Positions 52,601-62,700 of a DNA stretch of 64,000 bases are shown in pieces. Under the pieces are notes generated by a model. That model had not been told where the DNA came from. It was given only the letters and a program-made list of their open reading frames with translations, and did not search any database. Each line of letters begins with the position of its first letter. The first letter of the stretch is position 1. This stretch comes from CBDDBH01 sp965225625 (lineage in GTDB: Bacteria; Pseudomonadota; Gammaproteobacteria; JADZEE01). The DNA lies in contig CBDDBH010000026.1 of assembly GCA_965225625.1 (NCBI GenBank), forward strand, positions 1 through 64,000, given 5' to 3'. A program made the position numbers and the translations under genes.

Positions 52601-53710
52601 ATGCGGGTCGCGGCTGTTGTTCTGCTGTCATTATTGACGTTCACGGCGCTGGCGACGGAGCGAAAATTCTATCTGGCCGTCGAAGAAATCGAATGGGACT
52701 ACGCGCCGTCGGGGAAGAACCTGCTTACCGGAAAGCCGTTCAACCAGGAAGAAAGTGTGTTCACCGCCAACAGCGACCGCTTCATCGGCCACCATTACCG
52801 CAAGGCGATTTATCGACAGTACACGGACGCCAGCTTCAAGCGGATAAAACCACGAGCCTCGCGATGGTTGCATCTCGGGCTTCTGGGCCCGGTGATGCAC
52901 GCTGAAGTTGGCGACACCATCATTGTGCATTTAAAAAACAATGCCAGCCGTCCTTATTCGCTGCACCCGCACGGCGTGTTTTATGAAAAGGACTCCGAAG
53001 GAGCGCCTTACGCAGACGGCACAAGTGGTAAAGACAAAGCCGACGACGCCGTGCCAGCTGGCGAACAGCATACCTATGTTTGGGAAGTCCCGCCGCGCGC
53101 CGGCCCGGGACCCAGTGACCCCAGTTCAATTGCCTGGCTGTATCATTCTCATGTGTTGTCGCGGCGCGATGCCAACACTGGCCTGGTAGGCGCGATCATC
53201 GTCACCCGCCAGGGTTCAGCGAAGAGCGATGGCTCACCCAAAGATGTCGACCGCGAGTTTGTCACTTTGTTTACAGTAATGGACGAAAACAAGAGCTGGT
53301 ATTTGCAAGACAATATCGCCTCTCATACCGTTGCCGGCGCAGTTGATGTGGACAACGAGGAATTCGTAGAAAGCAACCTCATGCATGTGATCAATGGATA
53401 TGTCTATGGCAACATGCCCGGCCTGGAAATGCGCCAGTGCGAACAGGTCCGCTGGTACACACTGGCGCTGGGCACCGAAGTGGATATCCACACCCCGCAC
53501 TGGCATGGCAACACCGGCCTGAGTAGCGGCCGTCGCGTCGATGTTGTTGAATTGCTGCCCGCATCGTCGGTGGCGGTGCATATGCAGGCCGATGCGCCGG
53601 GAAAGTGGATGTATCATTGTCATGTAGATGATCACATGCAGGCTGGGATGTCCGCCCTGTATACGGTCATCCCAGTTGACAACCCGGCCTGCACGGTACG
53701 CACACGATAA
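52601..53710 (+). CDS. multicopper oxidase (ceruloplasmin-like)
   Basis: A 369-residue periplasmic copper oxidase. Signal peptide (VVLLSLLTFTALA), then the copper-ligand blocks LHPHGVFYEKDSEGAPY, WLYHSHVLSRRD, DIHTPHWHGN and MYHCHVDDHMQAGM, giving type 1 (Cys, His, Met) and type 2/3 His sets. HGVFYEKDSEGAPYADGT is reminiscent of ceruloplasmin/hephaestin. Length suggests a two-domain enzyme. Substrate could be metal ion or phenol. It is followed after 23 bp by the DUF1499 gene. Confidence 0.9.
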   Translation: MRVAAVVLLSLLTFTALATERKFYLAVEEIEWDYAPSGKNLLTGKPFNQEESVFTANSDRFIGHHYRKAIYRQYTDASFKRIKPRASRWLHLGLLGPVMHAEVGDTIIVHLKNNASRPYSLHPHGVFYEKDSEGAPYADGTSGKDKADDAVPAGEQHTYVWEVPPRAGPGPSDPSSIAWLYHSHVLSRRDANTGLVGAIIVTRQGSAKSDGSPKDVDREFVTLFTVMDENKSWYLQDNIASHTVAGAVDVDNEEFVESNLMHVINGYVYGNMPGLEMRQCEQVRWYTLALGTEVDIHTPHWHGNTGLSSGRRVDVVELLPASSVAVHMQADAPGKWMYHCHVDDHMQAGMSALYTVIPVDNPACTVRTR

Positions 53711-53733
53711 CTCGAACAAGAGGTCTAGTCGGC

Positions 53734-54471
53734 ATGAGCGAACCCCAACAGCAATCTACGTGGAGCACCATTCTCGTGTGGGTAGCATTTCTGGTAGCCG
53801 TAACTTTGCTCGCCGCGCCGATAGGAACCCGCTTGGGACTGTGGCCATGGAGCGTCGGCCTGCAATCGTTGCTTGCGGTGGCGATTGGTGGAAGCGTAGT
53901 CGCGATAATTGCCGTTATTACTTTCTTCGTTGCGAGGAAACCGGGTGGCGGCGCAAACCAGCGCCGGGCAGCGATAGCTTTCGTTGTCGCCTTATTACCG
54001 GCAGCATTTATGTGGGCGCAGATCCTGCACGCGCGCACGCTTCCCATGATCCACGACATATCGACTGATACTACCAACCCTCCGATATTCGCCTCCGCAC
54101 ATGTGCTTGGCGTCGAGCGCATGAATACCCTCGTTTACGGGCCTGAAGGTATCGCCGATGTGCAACGCGAGGCATATCCCGATGTGCGGCCCATCGAGGC
54201 ATCAACGTCGCCACACGAAACGTTTAACCGGGCAATAGACGTGGCGCAGGAACTCGGTTGGGAAGTGGTGAGCGAAGACCGTGACAACCGTCAGATCGAG
54301 GCTGTAGACACAAGCTTCTGGTTTGGATTCAAGGACGACATCGCGATACGTATCGCGCCGCGGCAAACCGGCAGCCTGGTGGATCTGCGATCTATTTCCC
54401 GCGTGGGTCTGAGCGACGTTGGGGTAAATGCTTCGCGAATTATTGCTTTCACCGAACGCTTTGGCGATTGA
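53734..54471 (+). CDS. membrane protein with DUF1499 domain
   Basis: A 245-residue protein with three N-terminal helices (TILVWVAFLVAVTLLAAPIG, SLLAVAIGGSVVAIIAVITF, AFVVALLPAAFMWA) and a DUF1499 domain at about residues 140-245 (SPHETFNRAIDVAQELGWEV, DIAIRIAPRQTGSLVDLRSISRVG). DUF1499 function is unknown. It lies in the tightly spaced plus-strand run between the multicopper oxidase and the Sel1 gene. Confidence 0.85.
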   Translation: MSEPQQQSTWSTILVWVAFLVAVTLLAAPIGTRLGLWPWSVGLQSLLAVAIGGSVVAIIAVITFFVARKPGGGANQRRAAIAFVVALLPAAFMWAQILHARTLPMIHDISTDTTNPPIFASAHVLGVERMNTLVYGPEGIADVQREAYPDVRPIEASTSPHETFNRAIDVAQELGWEVVSEDRDNRQIEAVDTSFWFGFKDDIAIRIAPRQTGSLVDLRSISRVGLSDVGVNASRIIAFTERFGD

Positions 54472-54477
54472 TCCATT

Positions 54478-55116
54478 GTGGAGCAACTTGCACGCAACTC
54501 GCAGGAGAGGCTAAACACCGCGGCCTCGCAGCAATTCAAACAGTGGATTCCGTTGCTCCTCGTGTTGTGTCTCATTCACGCTAACGCGTATGCGGATTTC
54601 AATGCTGGTAAATCAGCTTACATAGTTGGCGACTACCAGCGCGCACTCAAGGAATTCGAACCGCTGGCGCAGGCGGGCGATCCCAAAGCTCAACTTGCAC
54701 TGGCCTTGATGTATGAAACTGGACGCGGTATTCAACAAAGTCCAACGAATGCGGAGCTCTGGTATCGTAGCGCTGCTGTGCAAGGAGATGCGACGGCACA
54801 GGCGCATCTCGCACGCATGTACTTCCGCGGCTCGGGCGTGGCTCAAGATTATCTGGAAGCCCGCAAGTGGTATCAAAAAAGCGCCGAGCAAGGCCGCGCC
54901 GACAGCCAATTCAATCTGGGCGGCATGTACGAACAAGGTCTGGGCGTTGACCGTGACTACGTGCAAGCTTACGCCTGGCTGGCAATGGCGGCGCGCGGTG
55001 GAGCAAAGGATGCAGGGATCTATCTTCAGCAGATGTCACTGCAGATGAGTGATGACGCCATTGTCGCAGCCCAGGGCATGGCCGTGGAGTTGCTTGATAA
55101 GTACGGAACACATTAA
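54478..55116 (+). CDS. Sel1-repeat protein (small)
   Basis: A 212-residue protein starting with GTG, with an N-terminal hydrophobic segment (WIPLLLVLCLIHANAYA) and three to four Sel1 repeats (AQLALALMYETGRGIQQSPT, AQAHLARMYFRGSGVAQDYL, SQFNLGGMYEQGLGVDRDYV). It is a compact relative of the 972-residue Sel1 protein at 12577-15495. Probably a periplasmic scaffold. It lies 6 bp before the molybdenum hydroxylase genes. Confidence 0.85.
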   Translation: MEQLARNSQERLNTAASQQFKQWIPLLLVLCLIHANAYADFNAGKSAYIVGDYQRALKEFEPLAQAGDPKAQLALALMYETGRGIQQSPTNAELWYRSAAVQGDATAQAHLARMYFRGSGVAQDYLEARKWYQKSAEQGRADSQFNLGGMYEQGLGVDRDYVQAYAWLAMAARGGAKDAGIYLQQMSLQMSDDAIVAAQGMAVELLDKYGTH

Positions 55117-55122
55117 TGGGGA

Positions 55123-55602
55123 ATGGCATTGGACATTGACAAGCAAGTACTGACCTTAACCATCAACGGCGAGACCAGGGACGCGGTGATCGACGGTAGC
55201 GAGACCTTACTTGAGGTCGTGCGTGAGCGTTTACGATTAACCGGCTCCAAGCGCGGCTGCAATCAAGGTGTCTGCGGCGCCTGCACGATGCTGGTCGACG
55301 ACCAACCCATGCGCGGCTGTCTGCTACTGGCTGCAGCCTGTAAAGAGCGCGAAATCACCACAATTGAAGGCATCGCCCAGGGCCTGGAGTTGGCGCCGAT
55401 CCAACAGGCACTGGTGGATGCAGGCGGTCTGCAGTGCGGCTTTTGCACATCGGGGATGGTACTGACTTTGAGCGCACTACTGGCCCAGAACGCAAGCCCG
55501 ACGCGCGAAGACGTTCGTCAGGCCTTGTCCGGCAACCTGTGTCGCTGCACCGGTTATACCAAAATTGTTGATGCGGCCATGCTGGTCGCAAACGGAGCAT
55601 GA
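55123..55602 (+). CDS. molybdenum hydroxylase 2Fe-2S subunit (CoxS/XdhC-type small subunit)
   Basis: A 159-residue electron-transfer subunit with two [2Fe-2S] sites: plant-type CNQGVCGACTMLVDD...C in the N-terminal half and the four-helix type CGFCTSGM with LCRCTGYTKI in the C-terminal half. It serves the large molybdopterin subunit encoded 4 bp downstream. A FAD (CoxM-type) subunit is not found next to it, so electrons may pass to another carrier, as in two-subunit enzymes such as isoquinoline oxidoreductase. Confidence 0.95.
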   Translation: MALDIDKQVLTLTINGETRDAVIDGSETLLEVVRERLRLTGSKRGCNQGVCGACTMLVDDQPMRGCLLLAAACKEREITTIEGIAQGLELAPIQQALVDAGGLQCGFCTSGMVLTLSALLAQNASPTREDVRQALSGNLCRCTGYTKIVDAAMLVANGA

Positions 55603-55606
55603 ATTC

Positions 55607-57916
55607 ATGAGCGCAGCTAACACCGCAGTCGGCATCAGCGTGCCACGCTTGGACGGTCGACAGAAATCCACCGGCGCCGCCGAATATATCGACGACATGC
55701 AGCGGCCGGGTATGCTGTATGGGGCCATCGCCGTCAGCCCGCATGCCCATGCGCATATTCTGAGCTACAACACCAGTGCCGCGCTCGAACTACCCGGCGT
55801 CAAAGCCGTCATCACGGGAGAGGATTTCGAGCTTGTTCGCGGTGGCGTATTTCTCAAGGACGAGCCGGCCATCGCCAAAGGGCGGGTGCGCTATCTTGGC
55901 GAGCCAGTTGCCGCTGTTGCCGCAATAGATCTGAAAACCGCGCGGCACGCCGCACAGCTCATCGACATCGAGTATGAGCCGCTACCCGCCATCCTATCCG
56001 TAGACGATGCATTGGATCCGGACAAACCGGCGATACACCCGGATCTTACCGATTACTTTCGCATTGCCCCAAGTGGCCACGGGCACAACTCTCTGTGGGA
56101 GGCGGATCTGACTGCCGGCGACGTAGACAAGGCCTGGGACGAATGCGACGTCATCGTCGAGGGTGAATTCCAGACGCAGGCACAGCATCACGTTTATATG
56201 GAGCCCTGCGGAGCTGTCGCTGAATCCGATCAAGATGGACGGCTCACCGTGTGGTCAAGTTGCCAATCGGTTCACATCGTGCAACAGAAGGTCGCTGACT
56301 ATCTGCGCATTCCCATGGCAAAAGTGCGTGCACTTGTGCCGCACGTTGGTGGTGGTTTCGGCGGCAAAGGCGGACTGCACGTGCAGACGCTCGCGGCCAA
56401 ATTGGCATTAGTCACCGGCCGGCCGGTAAAGATCACGTTAACACGTACCGAAGATTTTGAAATGGTGCGTTCGCGCCATCCGATCCGGATCCGCATCAAG
56501 ACGGGCGCGAAAAAAGACGGCACGCTAATCGCTCGCGAAATTCACTCGGATCTCGATGGTGGCGCTTACGCCGACGAGAGTCCCGCCGTGTTGTCACTGG
56601 TAGTATTTCTAGGCCGCGGGCCTTATAACATTCCAAACGTCCGCTCGACCGGCAGAGTGTTGTACACCAACAAACTGCGAGCGGGACCTTACCGCGGCTT
56701 CGGCAACCCACAGGTCAACTTCGCAGGGGAAATGCAGATCGACGAGATTGCCGCGAAGCTCGGCATGGATCCCCTGGAGCTGCGTCTTAAGAACGGTATC
56801 AAAGCCGGCGACACGTGGATTGTAGGCCACCCGATTGATTCGTGCGGCCTGGATGAATGCCTGACGGAAATCCAGAAGGCCACCCGTGCGGCCCGCAAAG
56901 ATCGCGGTGCTAGTGCCCCCGGGAAACGTCACGGTATCGGCTGCTCCGCGCACGTGCATTTGTGCGGGCTGCAATCCACAGGCGCAAACGTGCACCTGCG
57001 CGCCGATGGTTCGGTATCCGTGGTCACCGGAGTCGTCGATATCGGTCAGGGTTCGAGCACCATCCTCGCGCAGATCGCCGCCGACGCGCTAGCGCTGCCG
57101 ATGGAGCGCATTTCGTTCTCTAATCCGGACACCGACGTGTCTCCTTACAATTGGAAAACCGCCGCCAGCCGTACCACCTATATGAGCGGCCGCGCGGTGC
57201 TCGCGGCAACAGTCAAAGTGCGAGACCAAATTCTGCGGCAGGCAGCGGAGATGATGGAATGCGCGGAGCAGGATCTTGAGTTGCGTTCCGGCGGTTTTGT
57301 CGGCATGAAAGGTATGCCGGACGCACAGGTTGCCTACGCACAAATCGCGGGACGCGCCATGAACCGGGCGGGCGGCCCGATTACCGGTACTGAATCTTAT
57401 TTGTATGACGGACCGCCGCTGGACCCCAAACGCGCTATTGTTCAAGGCTTCGCATTTTCCAACATTGGCATTTACACGTTTGGCGTCCAAGCCGTGGAAG
57501 TTGAAGTCGACGAGGACACCGGCCAGGTCGAAGTGCTGCAAGTGTGGTCGGCGCATGATGTGGGTCGCGCGATCAACCCAAATATGGTCGAGGGTCAAGT
57601 GCAGGGCGGTGTTGTTCAGGGCCTCGGTCTCGCATTGACCGAGGAGATGGTCTGGGAAGACGACGGCCGCCTCGCCAATCCAACGATGATGGATTACAAG
57701 ATCCCCGGCATTCTCGACAGTCCCGATCGCATCACGTCGATTATTCTTGAAACCCCAGAGCCGACCGGTCCTTACGGCGCAAAAGGCGTCGGTGAAAACA
57801 GCCTGATCGGTGTCCCCGCCGCGGTCGGCAACGCGATTGCCGACGCCACCGGCAAATGTATGCGTCAAATCCCGTTCACGCCTGAACGTGTTCTTGCAGA
57901 ACTATTAGATAACTAG
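55607..57916 (+). CDS. molybdenum hydroxylase large (molybdopterin) subunit
   Basis: A 769-residue xanthine dehydrogenase/CoxL-family subunit. Visible family motifs are GRQKSTGAAEYIDDMQRPGML at the start, GGGFGGKGGLHVQT (Moco region), GPYRGFGNPQVNFAGEMQID and the catalytic Glu in GPYGAKGVGENSLIG near the end. The active-site loop is GPYRGFGN, not the CO dehydrogenase VAYRCSFR, so it is an aromatic or N-heterocycle/aldehyde hydroxylase rather than a CO dehydrogenase. GGAG precedes the ATG at 55607. Confidence 0.94.
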   Translation: MSAANTAVGISVPRLDGRQKSTGAAEYIDDMQRPGMLYGAIAVSPHAHAHILSYNTSAALELPGVKAVITGEDFELVRGGVFLKDEPAIAKGRVRYLGEPVAAVAAIDLKTARHAAQLIDIEYEPLPAILSVDDALDPDKPAIHPDLTDYFRIAPSGHGHNSLWEADLTAGDVDKAWDECDVIVEGEFQTQAQHHVYMEPCGAVAESDQDGRLTVWSSCQSVHIVQQKVADYLRIPMAKVRALVPHVGGGFGGKGGLHVQTLAAKLALVTGRPVKITLTRTEDFEMVRSRHPIRIRIKTGAKKDGTLIAREIHSDLDGGAYADESPAVLSLVVFLGRGPYNIPNVRSTGRVLYTNKLRAGPYRGFGNPQVNFAGEMQIDEIAAKLGMDPLELRLKNGIKAGDTWIVGHPIDSCGLDECLTEIQKATRAARKDRGASAPGKRHGIGCSAHVHLCGLQSTGANVHLRADGSVSVVTGVVDIGQGSSTILAQIAADALALPMERISFSNPDTDVSPYNWKTAASRTTYMSGRAVLAATVKVRDQILRQAAEMMECAEQDLELRSGGFVGMKGMPDAQVAYAQIAGRAMNRAGGPITGTESYLYDGPPLDPKRAIVQGFAFSNIGIYTFGVQAVEVEVDEDTGQVEVLQVWSAHDVGRAINPNMVEGQVQGGVVQGLGLALTEEMVWEDDGRLANPTMMDYKIPGILDSPDRITSIILETPEPTGPYGAKGVGENSLIGVPAAVGNAIADATGKCMRQIPFTPERVLAELLDN

Positions 57917-57928
57917 GAGTAATCCGTA

Positions 57929-59293
57929 ATGAATTTCCTTGGCATCAAGCACCCGGCACTTGGCATTTCACTGCTTGTAATCATCGTGACCACCAGCAGC
58001 AGACCAGTGTCCGCGGCTGCACTGGAATTCGAGGTATTCAGCGGCACCAAAAGCGGCATATCCGAGTCGTCTGTTTTAGTAAAGGGCCGCAAGGATGCTG
58101 TACTAATCGATTCCCAGTGGGCATTGTCCGACGGCGAAAGAGTCGCCGAGCAGATCGCCAAATCGGGCCGCCGCCTGACCCACATCCTCATTACGCACGG
58201 ACACCCCGATCACTATTGGGGTCTGGCGCCCATCATCAAACGTTTCCCGGACGCCAAGATCCTCGCACGCGAAGCCATCAGGTTAGAAATAGCGACGCAG
58301 TTCTATTCGAAGTGGGTTCACTGGCAGCCGTTGTTCCCAGATGACATACCAAACACACCGGTCGTGCCCACCGCCTTCGACGGTGATTCCATAACGCTGG
58401 AAGGCCACGAAATACGCTTTATCGATATGCCACCGGCGGAGACTATGGACGCGACCGTGTTCTACATTCCCTCGGCGAAGGCCATCGTCGCTGGCGATCT
58501 CGTTTTCTCAAAAATGCACAGCTATTTCGCCGATCTCAATTACCCGAAAGGGTGGGTCGAGGCACTTGAGCTGATCAAAAGTGTCGGTCCCATTGAAACC
58601 GTTTATCCGGGCCATGGCCCCGTCGGTGGTCCGGAGCTCATCGACGAAGCCATTCAATATATGCAGACCTACATGACCATTGCAAAGCCGGGTGTGCCGC
58701 TGCAGGAAATCGTGAAAGGCATGAAAGCGAGCTACCCCGACCACGGCGGTGAGCTGATCCTGTGGTGGACCAGAGGCCCGGGTTTCGGGATCTTTGGCCC
58801 GCGTTCTCTGGGTGTCCCCGAAGACCTGCTCGCACAACTGCCACCGCACCTGGTTGGGGATGCGCCTGGCTGCCGTGTCGATCGGCAAGCGCTGGTCGAA
58901 AAACTATTTTTCGAGGGCTTCTCCGGCGGCCATATGAACGTGCTCGACGAAGTCATGCATGCCGATATTGCGTTCAGCGATCCAGCATTTCCCCCTGGGC
59001 TGGAAGGCATAAAAGCGCTGGTAGGCAAAAACAACACGAGCTTCGAGGACTGGGGCTTCAAGATGCTCGATGTATTATGCGACGGCGCCAAAGTCGTCGT
59101 GCGTTGGCAGGGTACCGGCAAACACGTCGCTTCTTTCATGGGTGAAAAGCCGACCAACAAGCGGATCGAATTGAACGGCATTTCGATATATCTGATCGAG
59201 AACAACAAGATCACCGCCGATTGGGTCGTGCCGGACAACCTAGGCTTCCTGATGCAAATCGGCGTCGTAGCACCAATCGACATGACTGAATAG
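57929..59293 (+). CDS. exported MBL-fold hydrolase fused to a SnoaL-like domain
   Basis: A 454-residue fusion. Signal peptide to about residue 30 (LLVIIVTTSSRPVSA); residues 35-300 are a metallo-beta-lactamase domain with THGHPDHYWGL, an acid-containing AIVAGDLVF and a late VYPGHGPVGG; residues from about 325 to 450 are a SnoaL/ester-cyclase-like NTF2 domain (EKLFFEGFSGGHMNVLDEV, VRWQGTGKH, GISIYLIENNKITADW). The two parts presumably act on one substrate in sequence or the second binds product. It lies 12 bp behind the molybdenum hydroxylase. Confidence 0.88.
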   Translation: MNFLGIKHPALGISLLVIIVTTSSRPVSAAALEFEVFSGTKSGISESSVLVKGRKDAVLIDSQWALSDGERVAEQIAKSGRRLTHILITHGHPDHYWGLAPIIKRFPDAKILAREAIRLEIATQFYSKWVHWQPLFPDDIPNTPVVPTAFDGDSITLEGHEIRFIDMPPAETMDATVFYIPSAKAIVAGDLVFSKMHSYFADLNYPKGWVEALELIKSVGPIETVYPGHGPVGGPELIDEAIQYMQTYMTIAKPGVPLQEIVKGMKASYPDHGGELILWWTRGPGFGIFGPRSLGVPEDLLAQLPPHLVGDAPGCRVDRQALVEKLFFEGFSGGHMNVLDEVMHADIAFSDPAFPPGLEGIKALVGKNNTSFEDWGFKMLDVLCDGAKVVVRWQGTGKHVASFMGEKPTNKRIELNGISIYLIENNKITADWVVPDNLGFLMQIGVVAPIDMTE

Positions 59294-59315
59294 TTTGTCT
59301 TTGCCGTAATAGCTC

Positions 59316-59723
59316 ATGCAGCAGTATCTAGCCCAAACCGCAGTCATCGTTCGTGACTACGACGAAGCCATCGACTTTTACGTCAATACTTTGGGTTTCG
59401 ACCTGATCGAAGACACGCCCGCTCCCCCGCCGCATATTCCGGAAGAGGAAAAACGCTGGGTTATCGTTGCACCGCCAGGATCCCACTCAAGACTACTGCT
59501 TTCTCGCGCCGTGGGACCGGAACAGGAATCGCGGATCGGCAATCAAACCGGCGGACGCGTTTTCCTGTATCTATTCACAGACGATTTTTGGCGTGACTAT
59601 GAAGCCTACAAAACAAGAGGCGTTAAGTTCGTGCGCGCAGAGCCACGGGAAGAACGCTACGGAACGGTGGCGGTGTTTCGCGATATTTACGGCAATCTGT
59701 GGGATCTGATTCAACCGAAGTAA
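59316..59723 (+). CDS. VOC-family (glyoxalase/dioxygenase fold) protein
   Basis: A 135-residue vicinal-oxygen-chelate protein with paired beta-alpha-beta units: AVIVRDYDEAIDFYVNTLGFDL at the start and YGTVAVFRDIYGNLWDLIQP at the end, carrying a candidate metal Glu/Asp near the C-terminus. The first metal His is not obvious. It closes the plus-strand run and faces the giant C13 gene. Confidence 0.88.
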   Translation: MQQYLAQTAVIVRDYDEAIDFYVNTLGFDLIEDTPAPPPHIPEEEKRWVIVAPPGSHSRLLLSRAVGPEQESRIGNQTGGRVFLYLFTDDFWRDYEAYKTRGVKFVRAEPREERYGTVAVFRDIYGNLWDLIQPK

Positions 59724-59762
59724 GACGTTTTGACGCTATCGCGTACCTTTGGTATCTGCGAG

Positions 59763-62700
59763 TTACTCCAGCAACAGCTGTAACCACGGCATTGAGGTGT
59801 TGCGCGGTGTGGACAAGGGGTCTCGGGGATCGGTTCCGGCTGCAAACTCTTCCAGCGTTGTAAATCCGTCATTGTCCGCATCGAGCGACGCGTCACTTGG
59901 ATCGCGTGGCCGAAAGCCGTTTGCTACTTCATAGCCGTCGGGCAATCCGTCCGCATCCGTATCAGCGGTAAGCGGCAATGTTCCGTTCGTGAGTTCTCCG
60001 GCGTTGTTTAAGCCATCGCCATCAACATCCCCAATCGCGGTGGCGTTCAAGTTACCAAAGTGCTCCTGTTCCCAAATGTCAGCCAGCCCGTCCGCATCGG
60101 CATCCACCGCCGTGAGCGGAATAGTCACATCCACCTGCTGACCGGCTATGACTTGGATGCCCGATTTCTGTGCCGGTTGATACCCACCTAAGGTCACGCT
60201 GATGTTGAGCGTGCCCTTTTGCACCCGCATTTCGAAACTACCATCACCGAGAGTCAACGCCGAACTCACGCCTGCCAGGATTGATGCCCCTGCCAGGTTT
60301 GCAAAGAGCACGTCGCTCTTGAGAAGCCCGACCACGGTCCCTAAGTCCGGTGCGACCGGCCGATCTACCCGTAAGTCATAGCTCGTCCCAATGCCGCCGC
60401 TACCCATAAACTGCGATACACGGATGTAATACACCCCCGCCGATGCCACGGTGAATGTCAGCAACTCACTTCCGCCGGCGAACGCGTCATCTCGTGTCGG
60501 ACCTATCTGCGTTGTACGGTCACTGCCAAAGAGTTGCAGGGCGAGGTCCGCATTCGCCCCCACATTCTCAGCCTTCACTTCATACGGCTGTCCTGCAATC
60601 CCGTAGAACTGCACCCAGTCCTCATCAGCCGCGGAGTGCACGGTGTGCGCCTGGGCCTCGACGGCATTTGAGACGATGACCGACGCGTCACTCGCCTGGT
60701 TATCCGGTTCATAGACATCGGCCCCCACTTTCTGGATCACCTGCGTGACCGCCGGCAGTGACACTACGCCCTCGTCGTCTTCGGCAAAGATAGCTACTTG
60801 ATACACGCCGGAGGTAACACCAAAACCCCCATAACTAGCTTCATAACGGTTATTTCCTACGGCATTAAGGGCCACCGTAGGTAACGGTAGCGACGGACTC
60901 TCCCCGGCGGCCGTTGGAGGCGTGATAACCGCAAACACGCGGGCAATAATGCCCGTGGTCGTCACATCCTCTGCAAAGAGGGCGGCAGTAGTACCCCCAT
61001 CGGTGAGTGTGACCGGGTCATTCACCTTGCCAATCAGCGGAGCATCCCCGGCAAGCAAAATCCCCGGTCCAAGAGAGAAGTTCTGCACTGCCGCCAGGTC
61101 GAACTTGTCACTATCCCCATCACCATCAGCATCGAGGCGCGCCCGTTGTGCGAATCCACTCGTCAACTCCATCGCGTTGCGACCCTGGATAAAGGCAGCA
61201 CGCAAGCGGGCGCCATTCGACACCTGTTGCCAGAACTGCCGTGAAAAGGACACCGCGCCGCCCTGTTCGAATAGCGCCGGTCCTGCCCCCGTCGTACCGG
61301 CAATCCGATAGCGGCTTTCTTCACCGCCGGCCGGCGCAGCCAGCGCATCGACGTAGCTGCCCGCACCTGCAGCATCCACCACCACCGTCAGCTTTCCGGG
61401 CAACACTCCCTGTAGCGCATCTAATAAGGTATCGAGCGCCGATGCAGTAACGGACTGCGTGCCATTGAGCTGAAACGCGCCAACCTTGATGGTCCCGATC
61501 AGCACTACGACGACGTCCTGGGAATCTCCGTGTTGACCCGGAGATAACGCAAACTCCAGGTTTAAGAGGGTGTTGAGTTGTGCGACCGCATTCACTGTCG
61601 TCGCGCTGTAGAAGGCTATCTCCGTGTCCTGATAACCCTGGAGGCGCAGCGACTGATAGGTTGATGTGCCCGCCAGTTCATACGCAGGCCACGTCGGATC
61701 CGACGCCTGCCCCCCAACACCACCACCGCACGGCGCGTCAGCGGATTGCCCACCGATACCGATGTCAGTTTCGGTAGCGAAGTGTTGGTTAATCCATCGA
61801 GGGCATAAATCGCCAGCTGATAGGCCCCGGGGGTAGTGAATCCCGTGAAGGTGCCCGCGTAATTGCCACTGCCGGGCGAAACCTCGACCATCTCCACCTC
61901 CGGCATCGCCGTCACCGGGTTGTCGGTGGAACCGCCAGTGAAATTCGGTGGCCGCAACACCGCCCATACCCGGCCTATCCCGTCCGCATCACTTACCCCG
62001 GATGCCGTAATCGTCGCCGTGCTGGTTGCATTGATAACTTGTGGCGCAGAGACCGACGTGATTGTCGGCGCATCGAGAAAATTATTCACCCCGCCGCCGA
62101 CAAATTGATTGGCTACCAGGTCCAAGTCCGCCTGCTCATTCCCCACTCCATTCCCATCGGCATCGAGCAATGGAAACTGCGGGGTCGAAGCACCCTCCAC
62201 CGAGGTTCGCGCCTGCGCGTACGCCTCACCGACGCTCTTACCGTTCAAGATCTGCATCCAGAAGAAGTTCGAGAACGACAGCGCACCCTGTCCTGTGAAA
62301 TAGGCCAATTGGTTGGGGGAACTGGATGTAATGATCACCCGATTCTTCCCCGTCGGCGGTTGAAAGGAGCCGACGAAGCTGCCTGATTCACACGCATCGT
62401 AAATGACCGTCACTTTGCCGTTAATACTTGTCTGCAGTTGATCCAGCCAGGCATCCATCTGTACCGCCGAAATCGTGTCTGTGGCAGAGATCCGGAAGCG
62501 CCCGTCGCCACCATGGTCGGTCAGATAAACGACGACATCGTCGGCGTCCGCGGCCCAGTTGACGATGGCGTTCTCCAGATTTGTTTCGCTCGCCTCCGCA
62601 TCCACGTCGTCGGCCACACCGTTACCGTCAAGATCAAGATCCGTGTCATCCGAGAGATAGAAAATGTTCTGCTTTACGAAGCCCTGGAAGGTGAGCGTAC

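Noticed and set aside
55607..57916. Annotation as aerobic CO dehydrogenase large subunit (CoxL), tempting because a CoxG-like gene is in the window
   Set aside because: The diagnostic active-site loop AYRCSFR is absent (GPYRGFGN instead) and no CoxM FAD subunit is adjacent.
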